NCBI GenBank assembly: GCA_964549445.1
Contig: CAZJVS010000013.1
Coordinates: forward strand, 1 to 64,000
Length of the DNA stretch: 64,000 bases
From: SpSt-539 sp964549445
Lineage (GTDB): Bacteria > Planctomycetota > Phycisphaerae > UBA1845 > UTPLA1
Direction: 5' to 3'
The notes under the pieces are model-generated. The model worked only from the letters and a program-made list of their open reading frames with translations. It had not been told where the DNA came from and made no database searches. Of this stretch, positions 44,371 through 54,000 are shown piece by piece; position 1 is the stretch's first letter; every line of letters starts with the position of its first letter. A program made the translations under genes and the position numbers.

Positions 44371-45132
44371 GTGATGGGCAGTCGAATGCGACGAGGGGTG
44401 TTGCTGTTGGAGGTGGTGATCGCGCTGTCGATCCTGCTGATTGCGATCGCCGTCTGCGGATCGGCGATCAACAACAGCTTGCTCAGCGTGAAGCGCGGCG
44501 AAGAGATGACCCGGGCGATGATGCTGAGCGAGGAGATTCTCGCGCGACTCGACACGGGAGAGATCACGTACGACCAGGAGCAGAGCGGGAACTTCGAGGA
44601 TCGGGGGCAACGGGACCTGCGGTACGAATTGAAGGTTACTCCAGTCGAACAGGACCCGGATTTGCTGCGGGTCGAGATCAGCATTCTTGAGAACGATCCG
44701 ACGACCGGCGACGGGCAGACTCGCCCGGTGCTCGTGACGCGAGCGCTGCGCGCGAAACCAAAGCCGATCAACATGAAGAACGACTTCGGCATGACCGACG
44801 AGCAACTCAAGATGCTGACGGACGCGATCCCCGGCGGAAGCCAGGTGATTGATCCCGAGAATTTCGATCCGGCGTCATTGGCGAAGTTGGATATGAACAC
44901 GCTTGTTCAATTGCTTCCGGTCATCATGCAAGCGATGCAGTCGGGGCAGTTGAATCCGCAGATGATGGGCGATCTCGGGCAACTGGGTCAGGGTGGCCAG
45001 GGCGGCTTTCCGAGCGGCATGCTTCCGGGAATGGGTCAACTCGGCGGGGGCGCCGGCGGAGCCGGAACTGGAACCGGACGAAAGGGCGGCGGGCGGCCGC
45101 GACCGTCAACGAGCCAGCCGGGGGGTGGATGA
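44371..45132 (+). CDS. gspI: Minor pseudopilin, GspI-like, with Gly-rich tail
   Basis: Prepilin-type protein of 253 aa (GTG start, or ATG at the next codon). The motif RGVLLLEVVIALSILLIAIA has Glu5 and a GVLLLE cleavage site, typical of GspI. The short beta region with YDQEQSGNFEDRG and RYELKVTPVEQDPDLLRVEI matches the GspI fold. Residues about 145-253 are an addition rich in Gly, Gln and Met (LGQLGQGGQGGFPSGML) ending in STSQPGGG. Its stop overlaps the next start (ATGA), so gspI and gspJ are coupled. Confidence 0.83.
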   Translation: MMGSRMRRGVLLLEVVIALSILLIAIAVCGSAINNSLLSVKRGEEMTRAMMLSEEILARLDTGEITYDQEQSGNFEDRGQRDLRYELKVTPVEQDPDLLRVEISILENDPTTGDGQTRPVLVTRALRAKPKPINMKNDFGMTDEQLKMLTDAIPGGSQVIDPENFDPASLAKLDMNTLVQLLPVIMQAMQSGQLNPQMMGDLGQLGQGGQGGFPSGMLPGMGQLGGGAGGAGTGTGRKGGGRPRPSTSQPGGG

Positions 45133-46034
45133 TGCGCGGGGCCATGCGAGCGCGTCGAGGTCTGACCCTGCTCGAGGTCGTGCTGGCCCTCGGGCTCATG
45201 GTTCTGCTGATCGGCGCGATGTTCGGATTTTACGACATCTCGCTGAAGAGCCGCGACATCGGCCGCAAGACAATCGACCACGGCGAATTAGCCTGGCAGA
45301 TTCTGAACCGGATCGCCGAGGATGTCCGCGCGACGAACGGATTTGTTCCGTCGCTCGGTCCGGGGATTCAGGGTTACCGGCAGCAGATCACACTGCAGAC
45401 CGTGATGCTTCCGGACAAGGAAGTGCTCTATCCGCGCGCGATCGAGGATCGGCCCTTGCCGGGACAATGCGACGTGCGCGAGGTGCGCTATTACCTCGGC
45501 ATCGATCCGGAAGAGTCGATGACGTACGCTGATACGGAGTCGACGGACGGGTCTGCGGATGCGACGACGGAGGGACCCAAGACGCTTGGCATCGTGCGGC
45601 GCGAGTTGAAAACGCTGCGCCAGACGGCGCTTCAAACGGGACAGCCGGAGAAGTACGACATCGAAGTGCTGTCGGACAAGGCGCTCTACCTCCGGTTTCG
45701 GTACTTCGACGGCGTGGAATGGACGGACGTCTGGCAACCGCAGGGCGGCGGCATGGGAAACTCGCTGCCGCAAGCCGTGGAAATCACCGTTGGATTCCAA
45801 CCGGTCGTGCCGGAGGATCCGAACAAGATCGACCTTGATGCCGCAGACCAGACGGCCTCGATACCGGAGTATTTCAACACGGATCGCTACAGCCTTGTGG
45901 TGCGGCTTAATCAGTCGGACAGCTTTTTCGGTTCGCGATTGATGCGGGCAAGCCGGCGGGCGTTTGGTGGCAGCTCGGGTGGCCCGACGGGGGGACTCAC
46001 GCCGAGCGGGGGCAGCGGATCAGGGAGTTTTTGA
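45129..46034 (+). CDS. gspJ: Minor pseudopilin, GspJ-like
   Basis: Prepilin-type protein of 301 aa starting in the ATGA overlap with gspI. The signal is RGLTLLEVVLALGLMVLLIG. The following ILNRIAEDVRATNGFVPS and the larger beta domain (about 60-270) with DVREVRYYLGIDPEESM and VEWTDVWQPQ fit GspJ, the largest of the tip-complex minor pseudopilins after GspK. The last 30 residues are Gly/Ser-rich. Expected to pair with the GspI- and GspK-like proteins encoded on either side. Confidence 0.83.
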   Translation: MMRGAMRARRGLTLLEVVLALGLMVLLIGAMFGFYDISLKSRDIGRKTIDHGELAWQILNRIAEDVRATNGFVPSLGPGIQGYRQQITLQTVMLPDKEVLYPRAIEDRPLPGQCDVREVRYYLGIDPEESMTYADTESTDGSADATTEGPKTLGIVRRELKTLRQTALQTGQPEKYDIEVLSDKALYLRFRYFDGVEWTDVWQPQGGGMGNSLPQAVEITVGFQPVVPEDPNKIDLDAADQTASIPEYFNTDRYSLVVRLNQSDSFFGSRLMRASRRAFGGSSGGPTGGLTPSGGSGSGSF

Positions 46035-46071
46035 CGCAACGCCCGCCCGGCTCAAAGGTAAAAGGTGCAGG

Positions 46072-47889
46072 ATGTCTGCGGCATCGCGACCAGAACCGAG
46101 ACCGGCTCCTGGACGGGTAGTCCCCGTCTCAAACCGCATTGGCAGGTCTGAAAAGCGGGTCTGGGCTCGGGGGAGAGGCGAGCGCGGGCTCATTCTTCTG
46201 GTCGTGCTGATAATGGTGATCCTGCTGGCAATACTGACAGCGGGGTTCACGTTTTCGGTGCGATCGAATCTCAGCGGGGTCTACGCCCGACAGCAGCAAT
46301 TCCAAGCGCGGATCGCGGCGGAGTCCGGCATTCAGCGGGCGATCCTGCAGCTTCGCAAGAGTCGAGACGATCCCGCGAACTGGTACGACAACCGGGGACT
46401 GTACCGCCAGGCGGCACTTGAAAAGGACAATACCGAGGCGGCGTTTCAACAAACCGGCCAAGGAAGCATCCGGGGTGCAAGCCCGGCGACCCCGGAGCCC
46501 ACGAAGGAGGAGGGCGCCCAAAAACAGGCGGAACCGATGTGGCGGTTTACGCTCTATGCGGTGAATCACGACGACGAGCAGAATCCGGCCGTGCGGTACG
46601 GGATTACGCCGGAGACGTCCAAGCTCGATCTGAATCTCGCCAATGAGGAACAACTCCGGTATCTGATCGAAACCGTTGTTCCCGAATTCACCCCGACCAA
46701 TCAGAGCATCGATCGCGAGAGTCTCGTTCAATGCCTCCTCGACTGGCGCGAGAAGGGCGAGAATGCGCGGCCGAAGGGAGCGAAGAGCGAGTACTACCGA
46801 TCATTGCGGCCGGGCTATCAACCGAAGCTGGGACGATTCGACACGGTTGAAGAACTGCTGCTGGTGAAGGGATTCTCCGGGTGGGTGCTGTACGGGGAAG
46901 ACTATAACCGCAATGGATTGTTGGATCAGAACGAAGATGACGGGAACGCGAGCTTTCCGCCCGACAACGCAGATGGAAAACTGTATCGCGGGCTCGCACC
47001 GTATCTGACAGTATTCTCGCGCGAGTTGAACACCGACTCGTCCAACAAGCCGCGTATCAACCTTAATATGAAGGATACCGTGGAGCTGCAGAAGCAGCTG
47101 ACGGAGCGAAACGTCGACGCGCGGCTCGTGGATTACATCATGCGAATCCGCGAGGGGGGGAAGGCATTTCGAAGCGTGATGGATCTGCTGCCGGTCCCGC
47201 CGCCGGAGCCGGAAGCGACAACGCAGCCGGGCGACGAGGAGGGCGACGGCACCACGACGCAGCCCGGCGATGAGCCGACGTCGCCGCCGACTTCCCAGCC
47301 CACATCGCAATCGACGTCCAAACCGAGCGGGAGCAGCGGATCCGGTCGGCAGCCGACGAGCCGGCCGACATCCCGGCGGTCGGGGCGCCAGGATGACGTT
47401 CCCCTGGCAAACCTGACGGACGAGATCCCGCCGGGTCAGGCGACCGACCTGCCGGTGATCCTGGACCGGCTCACGACAGACGTACGTCCGGTGTTCGTCG
47501 GCCGTATCAATGTTGCTGTGGCCCCTCGGGAGGTTCTCGCGACGCTGCCGGAGCTTTCGACCACAGAGATCGACGCAATCGCTTCAAACCGGGGGGGGTT
47601 ATCGGGCGATGATAAGCGGACTCCCGCGTGGCTGCTGACGCAGGGGCTGGTGAGCGAACGGAAGTTCCGAAAACTGTTGCCGAAGCTCACGGCGAGCAGT
47701 TCGACGTTTTCAGTCGATGCGGTCGGCTTCGGAGACCACGTTGGGGTCACGAAGCGGATCGGAGCGGTCATCGAAATGCGCGGACCGATCGGGCAGGTTC
47801 TGTACTACCGCGATCTGACCCCGCTGGGACCGGCCTACACGCCTCACGGCGAGGAGACACGGAGCGTTGTTCGGGAGTCTAACCGGTAA
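46072..47889 (+). CDS. gspK: GspK-like minor pseudopilin
   Basis: Large tip subunit of about 605 aa. The ATG at 46072 is preceded by AGGTGCAGG; a TTG at 45964 would overlap gspJ. A 36-residue basic leader precedes RGLILLVVLIMVILLAILT, the GspK-type signal in which Glu5 is absent, as is usual for GspK. SAM-like helical domains contain LNLANEEQLRYLIETV and YRSLRPGYQPKLGRFDTVEELL. A Thr/Ser/Pro-rich linker (PTSQPTSQSTSKPSGSSG) lies near 410-445. A second domain ends with VTKRIGAVIEMRGPIG. It is longer than usual (about 320 aa). The last 23 bases overlap the next gene. Confidence 0.85.
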   Translation: MSAASRPEPRPAPGRVVPVSNRIGRSEKRVWARGRGERGLILLVVLIMVILLAILTAGFTFSVRSNLSGVYARQQQFQARIAAESGIQRAILQLRKSRDDPANWYDNRGLYRQAALEKDNTEAAFQQTGQGSIRGASPATPEPTKEEGAQKQAEPMWRFTLYAVNHDDEQNPAVRYGITPETSKLDLNLANEEQLRYLIETVVPEFTPTNQSIDRESLVQCLLDWREKGENARPKGAKSEYYRSLRPGYQPKLGRFDTVEELLLVKGFSGWVLYGEDYNRNGLLDQNEDDGNASFPPDNADGKLYRGLAPYLTVFSRELNTDSSNKPRINLNMKDTVELQKQLTERNVDARLVDYIMRIREGGKAFRSVMDLLPVPPPEPEATTQPGDEEGDGTTTQPGDEPTSPPTSQPTSQSTSKPSGSSGSGRQPTSRPTSRRSGRQDDVPLANLTDEIPPGQATDLPVILDRLTTDVRPVFVGRINVAVAPREVLATLPELSTTEIDAIASNRGGLSGDDKRTPAWLLTQGLVSERKFRKLLPKLTASSSTFSVDAVGFGDHVGVTKRIGAVIEMRGPIGQVLYYRDLTPLGPAYTPHGEETRSVVRESNR

Positions 47890-49477
47890 GCGTCAGTTGT
47901 CCGTCGACTGGGATGCACAGTCGCTGCGCGTCGTGCAGTTTCGCGCGCGCGCGGAGCGGATCGAGATCCTCAAGGCGCTGTCGGTACCGATTCCCGCGGA
48001 GATTCGGCAAGAGGATGCGGAATCACTCGGGGCGTTTCTTCGGCAGGCGCTAACGCAGGCGGGCATTCGGGACCGGCATGCAGGGCTGACGATTCCGCGC
48101 GAAAAAGTTGTCCTCAATACGCTCAACGTTCCACCGACGCCATTGGATGAGCTGCCGGCGCTGGTTCAATTCCAAATCGTGAAGGAACTCCCGTTCGCGG
48201 CGGACCAGGCGACGCTCGACTTCACCGTGCGCGGGACACATGACCCGAAGGTGCCGGCCGAAGTGCTCGTAGCTGCGGTGCGAAACGAAGCGCTGGGGCT
48301 TTATACGCAGGTGGCGCGAGAGGCCGGGTTGCAGGTCGATCGCGTCGGACTCCGGCCGCACGCGAACTTGATCGCATTCACCGCCGGGTCAGATGCGGCG
48401 AGGAAGGGGCTCTGTCTCGCGATCGATGTCGGACCGAACCTGACCGAGATCAACGTGATGCGCGAAGGGGGGCTGATCTTTTCTCGCTCCGCGAGCGTGC
48501 GCCTCGCGTTCGACGCCGAACCAGCGCTGGAAGGTGAATTACTCGCGGACAGCAAGATCGTCGGCGCGGCGGTGCCGAATCTGAGCGGCGGAAGCGCGAC
48601 CGTTCGCGATGCGGTTGCATCGCTGATGGTCGAGATCGTGCGCTCGTACGAAGCGTATCGCGCGACCGAGGCAGGCGCGAAGCTGGAGCAGATTATCGTC
48701 GCTGGTGCGACGGGCGTTGAGGCCTCGTTGGCCGAGGCGCTGCACGAGCGCCTGGGTGTTCACGCGGAGTTGTACAACCCCGGGGCGGCGCTGGACCTGC
48801 CGCCCCAGCGTGCACGGGAGTTGCGCGGTTTTTCGGCGGCTATCGGGCTGGCGATGTGTTCGGCGATGCCGCCGACGCAGCAGTTCAACTTCCTGGCGCC
48901 CAAGAAGGCCGTCGCGCAGAGCACCAAGCGATTGCGGCGGATGCCGCGTGTTGTGATGGCTGCGGCCATGGTGATCCTCTCGGTGCTGGTCTACCGCCGG
49001 TACGTCGTGGAACCGAAGCAGAAAGAGATCGCGCGGCTGAAAGACAATACGAGCGACTTGAAGCGCGAGCTGGATGGATACCGCAAGGGCAAGGTGATGA
49101 TCGACGGCGTGAATGACGTCGATGGCCGGGTGATTGCGGTTCGCGACTGGTTTGACTCACAGTTTGTCTGGACGTCGGAGCTGGCGGCGCTGACGCGGGC
49201 GTTTCCGGCGGACAAGGAAGCATATGTAACGGCGGTGAGCTTCTCGGATCAGCCGCCATCGATAGACCTGGCCCTGCGAACGATGAATCCGTCGATCACA
49301 AACGGCTTTGTGACTCGCCTGAAGAGCGAGGGGTTCAACGCGGCCGTGGGGTCCTCGTCCGAGTCGCCGATGAAGGACGGCTTCCTCTATAGCGACAGCG
49401 TGAAGATCTCGCTTTCGCCTGGACGGCGAAGCGGCGCGGCGGCGCCAGCGGCATCGCAGCCGGGAGGCGGCCGATGA
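47867..49477 (+). CDS. PilM-PilN fusion (GspL-like assembly protein)
   Basis: Inner-membrane assembly protein of 536 aa, TTG start. Residues 1-350 form an actin-like PilM/GspL cytoplasmic domain (KRQLSVDWDAQSLRVVQF, LTIPREKVVLNTLNVPP, LCLAIDVGPNLTEINVMREG, IIVAGATGVEASLAEAL). One membrane span follows at about 362-380 (VVMAAAMVILSVLVYRR). A PilN-like periplasmic part with a coiled coil (KQKEIARLKDNTSDLKREL) and an RNase-fold region to 536 completes it. PilM and PilN are separate proteins in most type IV pilus systems, while GspL has this single-chain form. Its TGA overlaps the next ATG. Confidence 0.85.
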   Translation: MFGSLTGKRQLSVDWDAQSLRVVQFRARAERIEILKALSVPIPAEIRQEDAESLGAFLRQALTQAGIRDRHAGLTIPREKVVLNTLNVPPTPLDELPALVQFQIVKELPFAADQATLDFTVRGTHDPKVPAEVLVAAVRNEALGLYTQVAREAGLQVDRVGLRPHANLIAFTAGSDAARKGLCLAIDVGPNLTEINVMREGGLIFSRSASVRLAFDAEPALEGELLADSKIVGAAVPNLSGGSATVRDAVASLMVEIVRSYEAYRATEAGAKLEQIIVAGATGVEASLAEALHERLGVHAELYNPGAALDLPPQRARELRGFSAAIGLAMCSAMPPTQQFNFLAPKKAVAQSTKRLRRMPRVVMAAAMVILSVLVYRRYVVEPKQKEIARLKDNTSDLKRELDGYRKGKVMIDGVNDVDGRVIAVRDWFDSQFVWTSELAALTRAFPADKEAYVTAVSFSDQPPSIDLALRTMNPSITNGFVTRLKSEGFNAAVGSSSESPMKDGFLYSDSVKISLSPGRRSGAAAPAASQPGGGR

Positions 49478-51030
49478 ATCCGCGCGAGCGATTGATCGTC
49501 GTTGTAATCGGCGGGCTGGTCGGCCTATGGGTCGCGTACAAGGCGGTGGACTGGCTGCTCGTGTCGCCAGTTCAGACGGCGAACGCAGAGATCGAGCGGC
49601 GACGCGAGGAGTACGCGTCGGCGAAAAAGACGCGAGACCGTTTGCCGGAAATCGCGAAGGAGTGGCAGGGGGTCTCGCGACGGACGTACTCATTCGACGC
49701 GCGCGATGCACAAAACGTATTCCAGGCCGAAATCAAGGCGCTCGCGGCGAAACATCAGCTCCGGAACGTGAATGTAACTCCGCTTACTCCCGGGAAGTTG
49801 CCAAAGTCGGACATTGCGACGGTATCGGTGCGGGTGACGGCGGAAGGGACGATCGACCAGGTTTCGGGATTCCTGGGGGACTTTTACCGGATGCCGGTGT
49901 TGTGCAACATCAAGAAGCTTCGCGTCGCGCCGACGAAGACGTTGGGTGGCGGCGAGGAACTGCGGATCAGCGAGTTGCTCGTTGAGACATTGGTAGTGCC
50001 ACAGCTTGCGAACGTCGTCGACGCCGTGGCGGTGAAGCTGCGCGGGACGACGACCATGCCGAGCGATCCGCGGGAGATGCCGAGTTCGCTCCGCCGCGGA
50101 CTGCCATCAGACGCGGATTACATGCTGCTGGCGAAGCGAAACGTCTTCAAGGCGTATGAGCCGCCGCCGCAATTCGCCGTGACTATCGAGAACCAGGACC
50201 TCAAGGATGTAAACGTCCAGATTTCACATAGCTGGAAAGGGCAGGCCGGGGCGCCGCAACCCGCAACGACGGTCGCGGGTAAGAGCAGGAAGGACATGCC
50301 GCCCGTTGCGGGCGACAAGGTGGAGGTGACCGTTAAGTATGCGGACGGCAAGACGTTCGGGCCGACGGCGTTGACGTGGGCCGAGGGGAAGCCGGCGGTT
50401 GTGACGGTTCCGGCGCACACGCCGCCGCCGCCGCCTGAGAGTTTTCAGTATTCGATTCGCAACGACGGGGAAGAGCCAGTGGAACTCGAAATTGTCGTCA
50501 CGAAAGACGGGAAGGCGACGACTTGGCCCATCATGAAATTCCCCAAGAAGACAGGTCCGACCGCTCAGGCCATTCCTCTGCCAGAGATCAAGGGCCAGAC
50601 GCTCATGCTTACGGGGATCTATGCTGACGGGACGCGGGCGGCGCCTGGAACGTACCAAGTCGCGTCACAAAACACCGGGACACATGTCATCCCGCCGAAG
50701 CCAAAGGGGCCGGACAAGCCACCGCCCGTGGTCGTCGCGAACTTGCCGCCGCCGAATCCGGACCTGCAAGTGACGGGCTTGCTGTCCTATCCCGAGACAC
50801 AAGAGATGATCGCGCTAAACATGAAGACGAAGAAACGCGAGGTGATTGCCCGGGGTGCGCCGATCGACGGTGGAAAACTCGTGCTGGTCGAGCCGCTCGG
50901 CGGCGTCGCGCAGATCGGCGGGGTCTATTTTCTGTATCCGCTAGGGCGGAAGTTCCCGGAGCGGGTGCAACTCGATGCGCTGGACGAATCGGAGATTCCG
51001 ACTGCGATCGCGAGGTGGAATCAGCAATGA
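49474..51030 (+). CDS. PilO/GspM-like protein fused to a PilP/GspC-like C-terminal region
   Basis: Periplasmic alignment protein of 518 aa, start in an ATGA overlap. A span at about 8-30 (LIVVVIGGLVGLWVAYKAVD) and a coiled coil lead to a PilO/GspM-type ferredoxin-like domain (about 75-190). Then NVFKAYEPPPQF opens a region of beta modules (about 215-420). The C-terminus LQVTGLLSYPETQEMIALNM and EPLGGVAQIGGVYFLYPLG resembles the HR/PilP domain that contacts the secretin N0 domain. A GspM-GspC fusion would directly bridge the membrane platform to the giant secretin encoded next, whose ATG overlaps this stop. The PilP part is my reading and less sure than the rest. Confidence 0.75.
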   Translation: MNPRERLIVVVIGGLVGLWVAYKAVDWLLVSPVQTANAEIERRREEYASAKKTRDRLPEIAKEWQGVSRRTYSFDARDAQNVFQAEIKALAAKHQLRNVNVTPLTPGKLPKSDIATVSVRVTAEGTIDQVSGFLGDFYRMPVLCNIKKLRVAPTKTLGGGEELRISELLVETLVVPQLANVVDAVAVKLRGTTTMPSDPREMPSSLRRGLPSDADYMLLAKRNVFKAYEPPPQFAVTIENQDLKDVNVQISHSWKGQAGAPQPATTVAGKSRKDMPPVAGDKVEVTVKYADGKTFGPTALTWAEGKPAVVTVPAHTPPPPPESFQYSIRNDGEEPVELEIVVTKDGKATTWPIMKFPKKTGPTAQAIPLPEIKGQTLMLTGIYADGTRAAPGTYQVASQNTGTHVIPPKPKGPDKPPPVVVANLPPPNPDLQVTGLLSYPETQEMIALNMKTKKREVIARGAPIDGGKLVLVEPLGGVAQIGGVYFLYPLGRKFPERVQLDALDESEIPTAIARWNQQ

Positions 51031-54000
51031 GCTTGGCGCGACTGCAAACCCGATCGCATGTGAAGTCGGCGCGTCCGACGATCGATGCGCTGCTGCCGCG
51101 ACCCGTCCGGGCGCTCGCTGCTTGTGCATTGCTGTTAATCGCATCCGCTGGACCGCTCAGCAACGGTTCGGCCGGCGCGGCTCCGGCAGCGCAGACACAG
51201 CCGGCGAACGGTAATGGATCGAGTGACCTGGAGGCGCTCCGCGCCAAGGCGCGGGCTTCGACTCAACATGCAGCGCCGCAGACCACGCAACCAGCGACAC
51301 CGCCCTCGCCCCAACCCTCGAAGTCGGCCGCGTCGCCGACCACACAACCGATCGAGGAAGATACATCCTATTCGCTGCAAGCTGCGCCGGTTCAGCCGAC
51401 GACCCATCCGGCGATTGTGCCGCGCATTGCAACTCGGCCGGCGTTTCCAGGGGCGGTGCGACCGATAGCTCCAACCGGGAGCGTAAAGCAGCCGACGACG
51501 ACGGCGGGCGTTGCCGGACATCCCATCGACGCGGTCGGACCCGCAGCAACGCCCGGCTCGGCGTCGCCCTCGGGTGCACCCGGGAAGCCGAGCACTACAA
51601 GTCAGCCAACAACGCGGGTGGTGACGACAGCGCCGTCGACGCAGCCCTATGCATTCAACTACTTTGAGACCCCGTGGGCGGACGTGCTGGACGATTTTTC
51701 ACGGATCAGCGGCTACACCATCATCGGCGACACGAAGTCGGTGACGGGAAACCTTTCGTTTCGATCGGCGTCGCGCTACAACTTTGCCGAGGCGCTGTTC
51801 CAGCTTAACGAACTGCTGCTGATGCGGACGAGCAAGATGCTTCTTCTCTTCCGCGGCGATGCGCGACATGGGTATTACCTTGAACTCGGGCGATTGCCGG
51901 ACCTGATTCGAAACATCCCACCCGAGTACATGTACAACACGCGAAAGGAGTTTGAGGCGGCGAAGCTCGGCGACCATGTGATGTCGCTCGTCGTCTACTC
52001 TCCGCCGCCGGGGTGGCCGCCGATCGACATCATCGATCAGTTCCGGCCGCGCGTGGAGGATTACTACGGTACACAGGTATACGGCGACAAGCTGGTCCTG
52101 ACCGGGATGTCGCGCGACCATCGGAAGTTCTTCGATATCGTCGATCGGTTCGTGTCGGTGAATCCGACGCCGCCGGACGTCGATTTCAAGTGGCGGACGA
52201 TCAAACTGAAGAACGCCAAAGCGGGGGACGTTCAGCAGACATTGCGGCAGATGTATCCGCCGACCGCCGTCGCGCCGCGGCCAGGGCAGGACCCCGACGC
52301 GCTGAAGGCCAAGGAAATTCAGATCATCGCGGACGTCCGCAACAACTCATTGATCATCAAGGCGACGGACCAGAAGGCGGCCGAAATCGAAAAGGTCGCG
52401 CGGGACCTGGACAACGCGACCGTCTCCGGGGAGACGGTCACAAAGGTTATCAAGATCGAGAATGCCTCGCCGGACGAAGTGGCGGGGCAGCTCCGGACGA
52501 TTTCGCAGACGGAACGGCAGAAGGCGAACGATCCGCAGAAGTTCACACCGCCGGAAGAAGCGGAGGCGATGAAGTGGGACGTGTACGGCCTGCCGGGCAG
52601 CCCCAACCTGATCATCGTCGGCGGCGCGAAGGGAATGGCGCGGGCTGAAGAGCTGATCAAGACGCTGGACGTGGTTTCGGCGCCGATTCGTCGCGAGCGG
52701 GTCGTCCTGCAGCACGGTAATGCGGCCGAGATGGTACCGATACTCAGCGCGATGTTCATGCAGCCGGGGAAGCAGCCGGGCATCGGTGCTCCGCTGTTTT
52801 CCCCGGACATCAGTGGGAACGCGGTCATCGTGTCCGGCAAGTCGGCCATGGTGGAGGAAGCCCTGAAAATCCTCGCGCAGCTCGACCAGCCGGCGCCGGT
52901 CAACGAACGCGATCACCTCGTCAAGCTCGAGAAGGCCTCGCCGACCGAATTAGCGGGAGCGCTGCAGCAACTCGCGACGGCCGGAGCGCCGGGCAAGCCC
53001 GGAGGACGGCCCCCGCCGAAGTTCATCGGCAACGAGGCGAGTGGATACCTGCTCGTGCGATGCAGTGACGAAGACTGGGCGCGGTTCGAGACTCTGATCA
53101 ACGAACTGGACGGCAAGGCGACCGAATCGACGCCGTCGTTGAAGACGTACCGGTTGACGAAGGCGGACGCGGCGGATCTGACTGCAATGCTGCAACCGAT
53201 GTTCTCGGGGCAGCCGCTGAAGAAGGGTCAGCCGCCGGCGGTCGTGAAAATCACGCCGGACAGCCGCGACAACACGTTGCGTGTTTGGGCGACGAGCGAC
53301 GTGCAGAAGATGATCGCGGAGATGCTGCCGGACCTGGACATTCCGCCGTCGGATGCGAGCCGGGTGCAGGTGATCGGGCTGAAGCGCGGCGATGCGACGA
53401 CGATTTCTCAGGTATTGCTGCAGGCGTTCGGACCGGGTGCAAAGCCGCCGATTCCGGGTGCGCCGGGGCCTCTGTCGACCGTAAAGATCACGCCGGAGCC
53501 GATCACGAACTCACTCTTGGTCATTGCTCCGAAAGTGGATTTCGAGCAGATCGCGAAGCTGGCGGCCGAGATGGACGCGGCAGCCGTCGAGAATCCACCT
53601 TACAGCTTGACGATTCCGGTGAAGAACCGGTCGGCGAACGAGGTGGCGGATGCGTTAAAGGCGCTCGTCGCGCCGGGCGCGGGCGGCAAGCCGCCGAAGC
53701 CGGGCGAAACGCCGCTGAAGATCGTACCGACGGGCGATCAGGTGTTGCTGGACGGTCCGAAGGACGCGGTGATGCGGGCGCTGGACCTGGTCGCGTCGAT
53801 CGACGTGGCGTCGAGCAGCCGGGTTGTAAAGCAGTATCGCGTCACCGATCCGGAGGAAGCGGAGAAGGCGCTAAGGACGCTCATGATGGGCGGAGCCGCA
53901 GGAGGTGGAAAACCGGGTACCGCGCCGGCGACGGGTGCGGTTCAGATCTACGCGGATACGTATCGCAATCTTTTGATCGTGACGGCTGCGGCGCAGGAGA

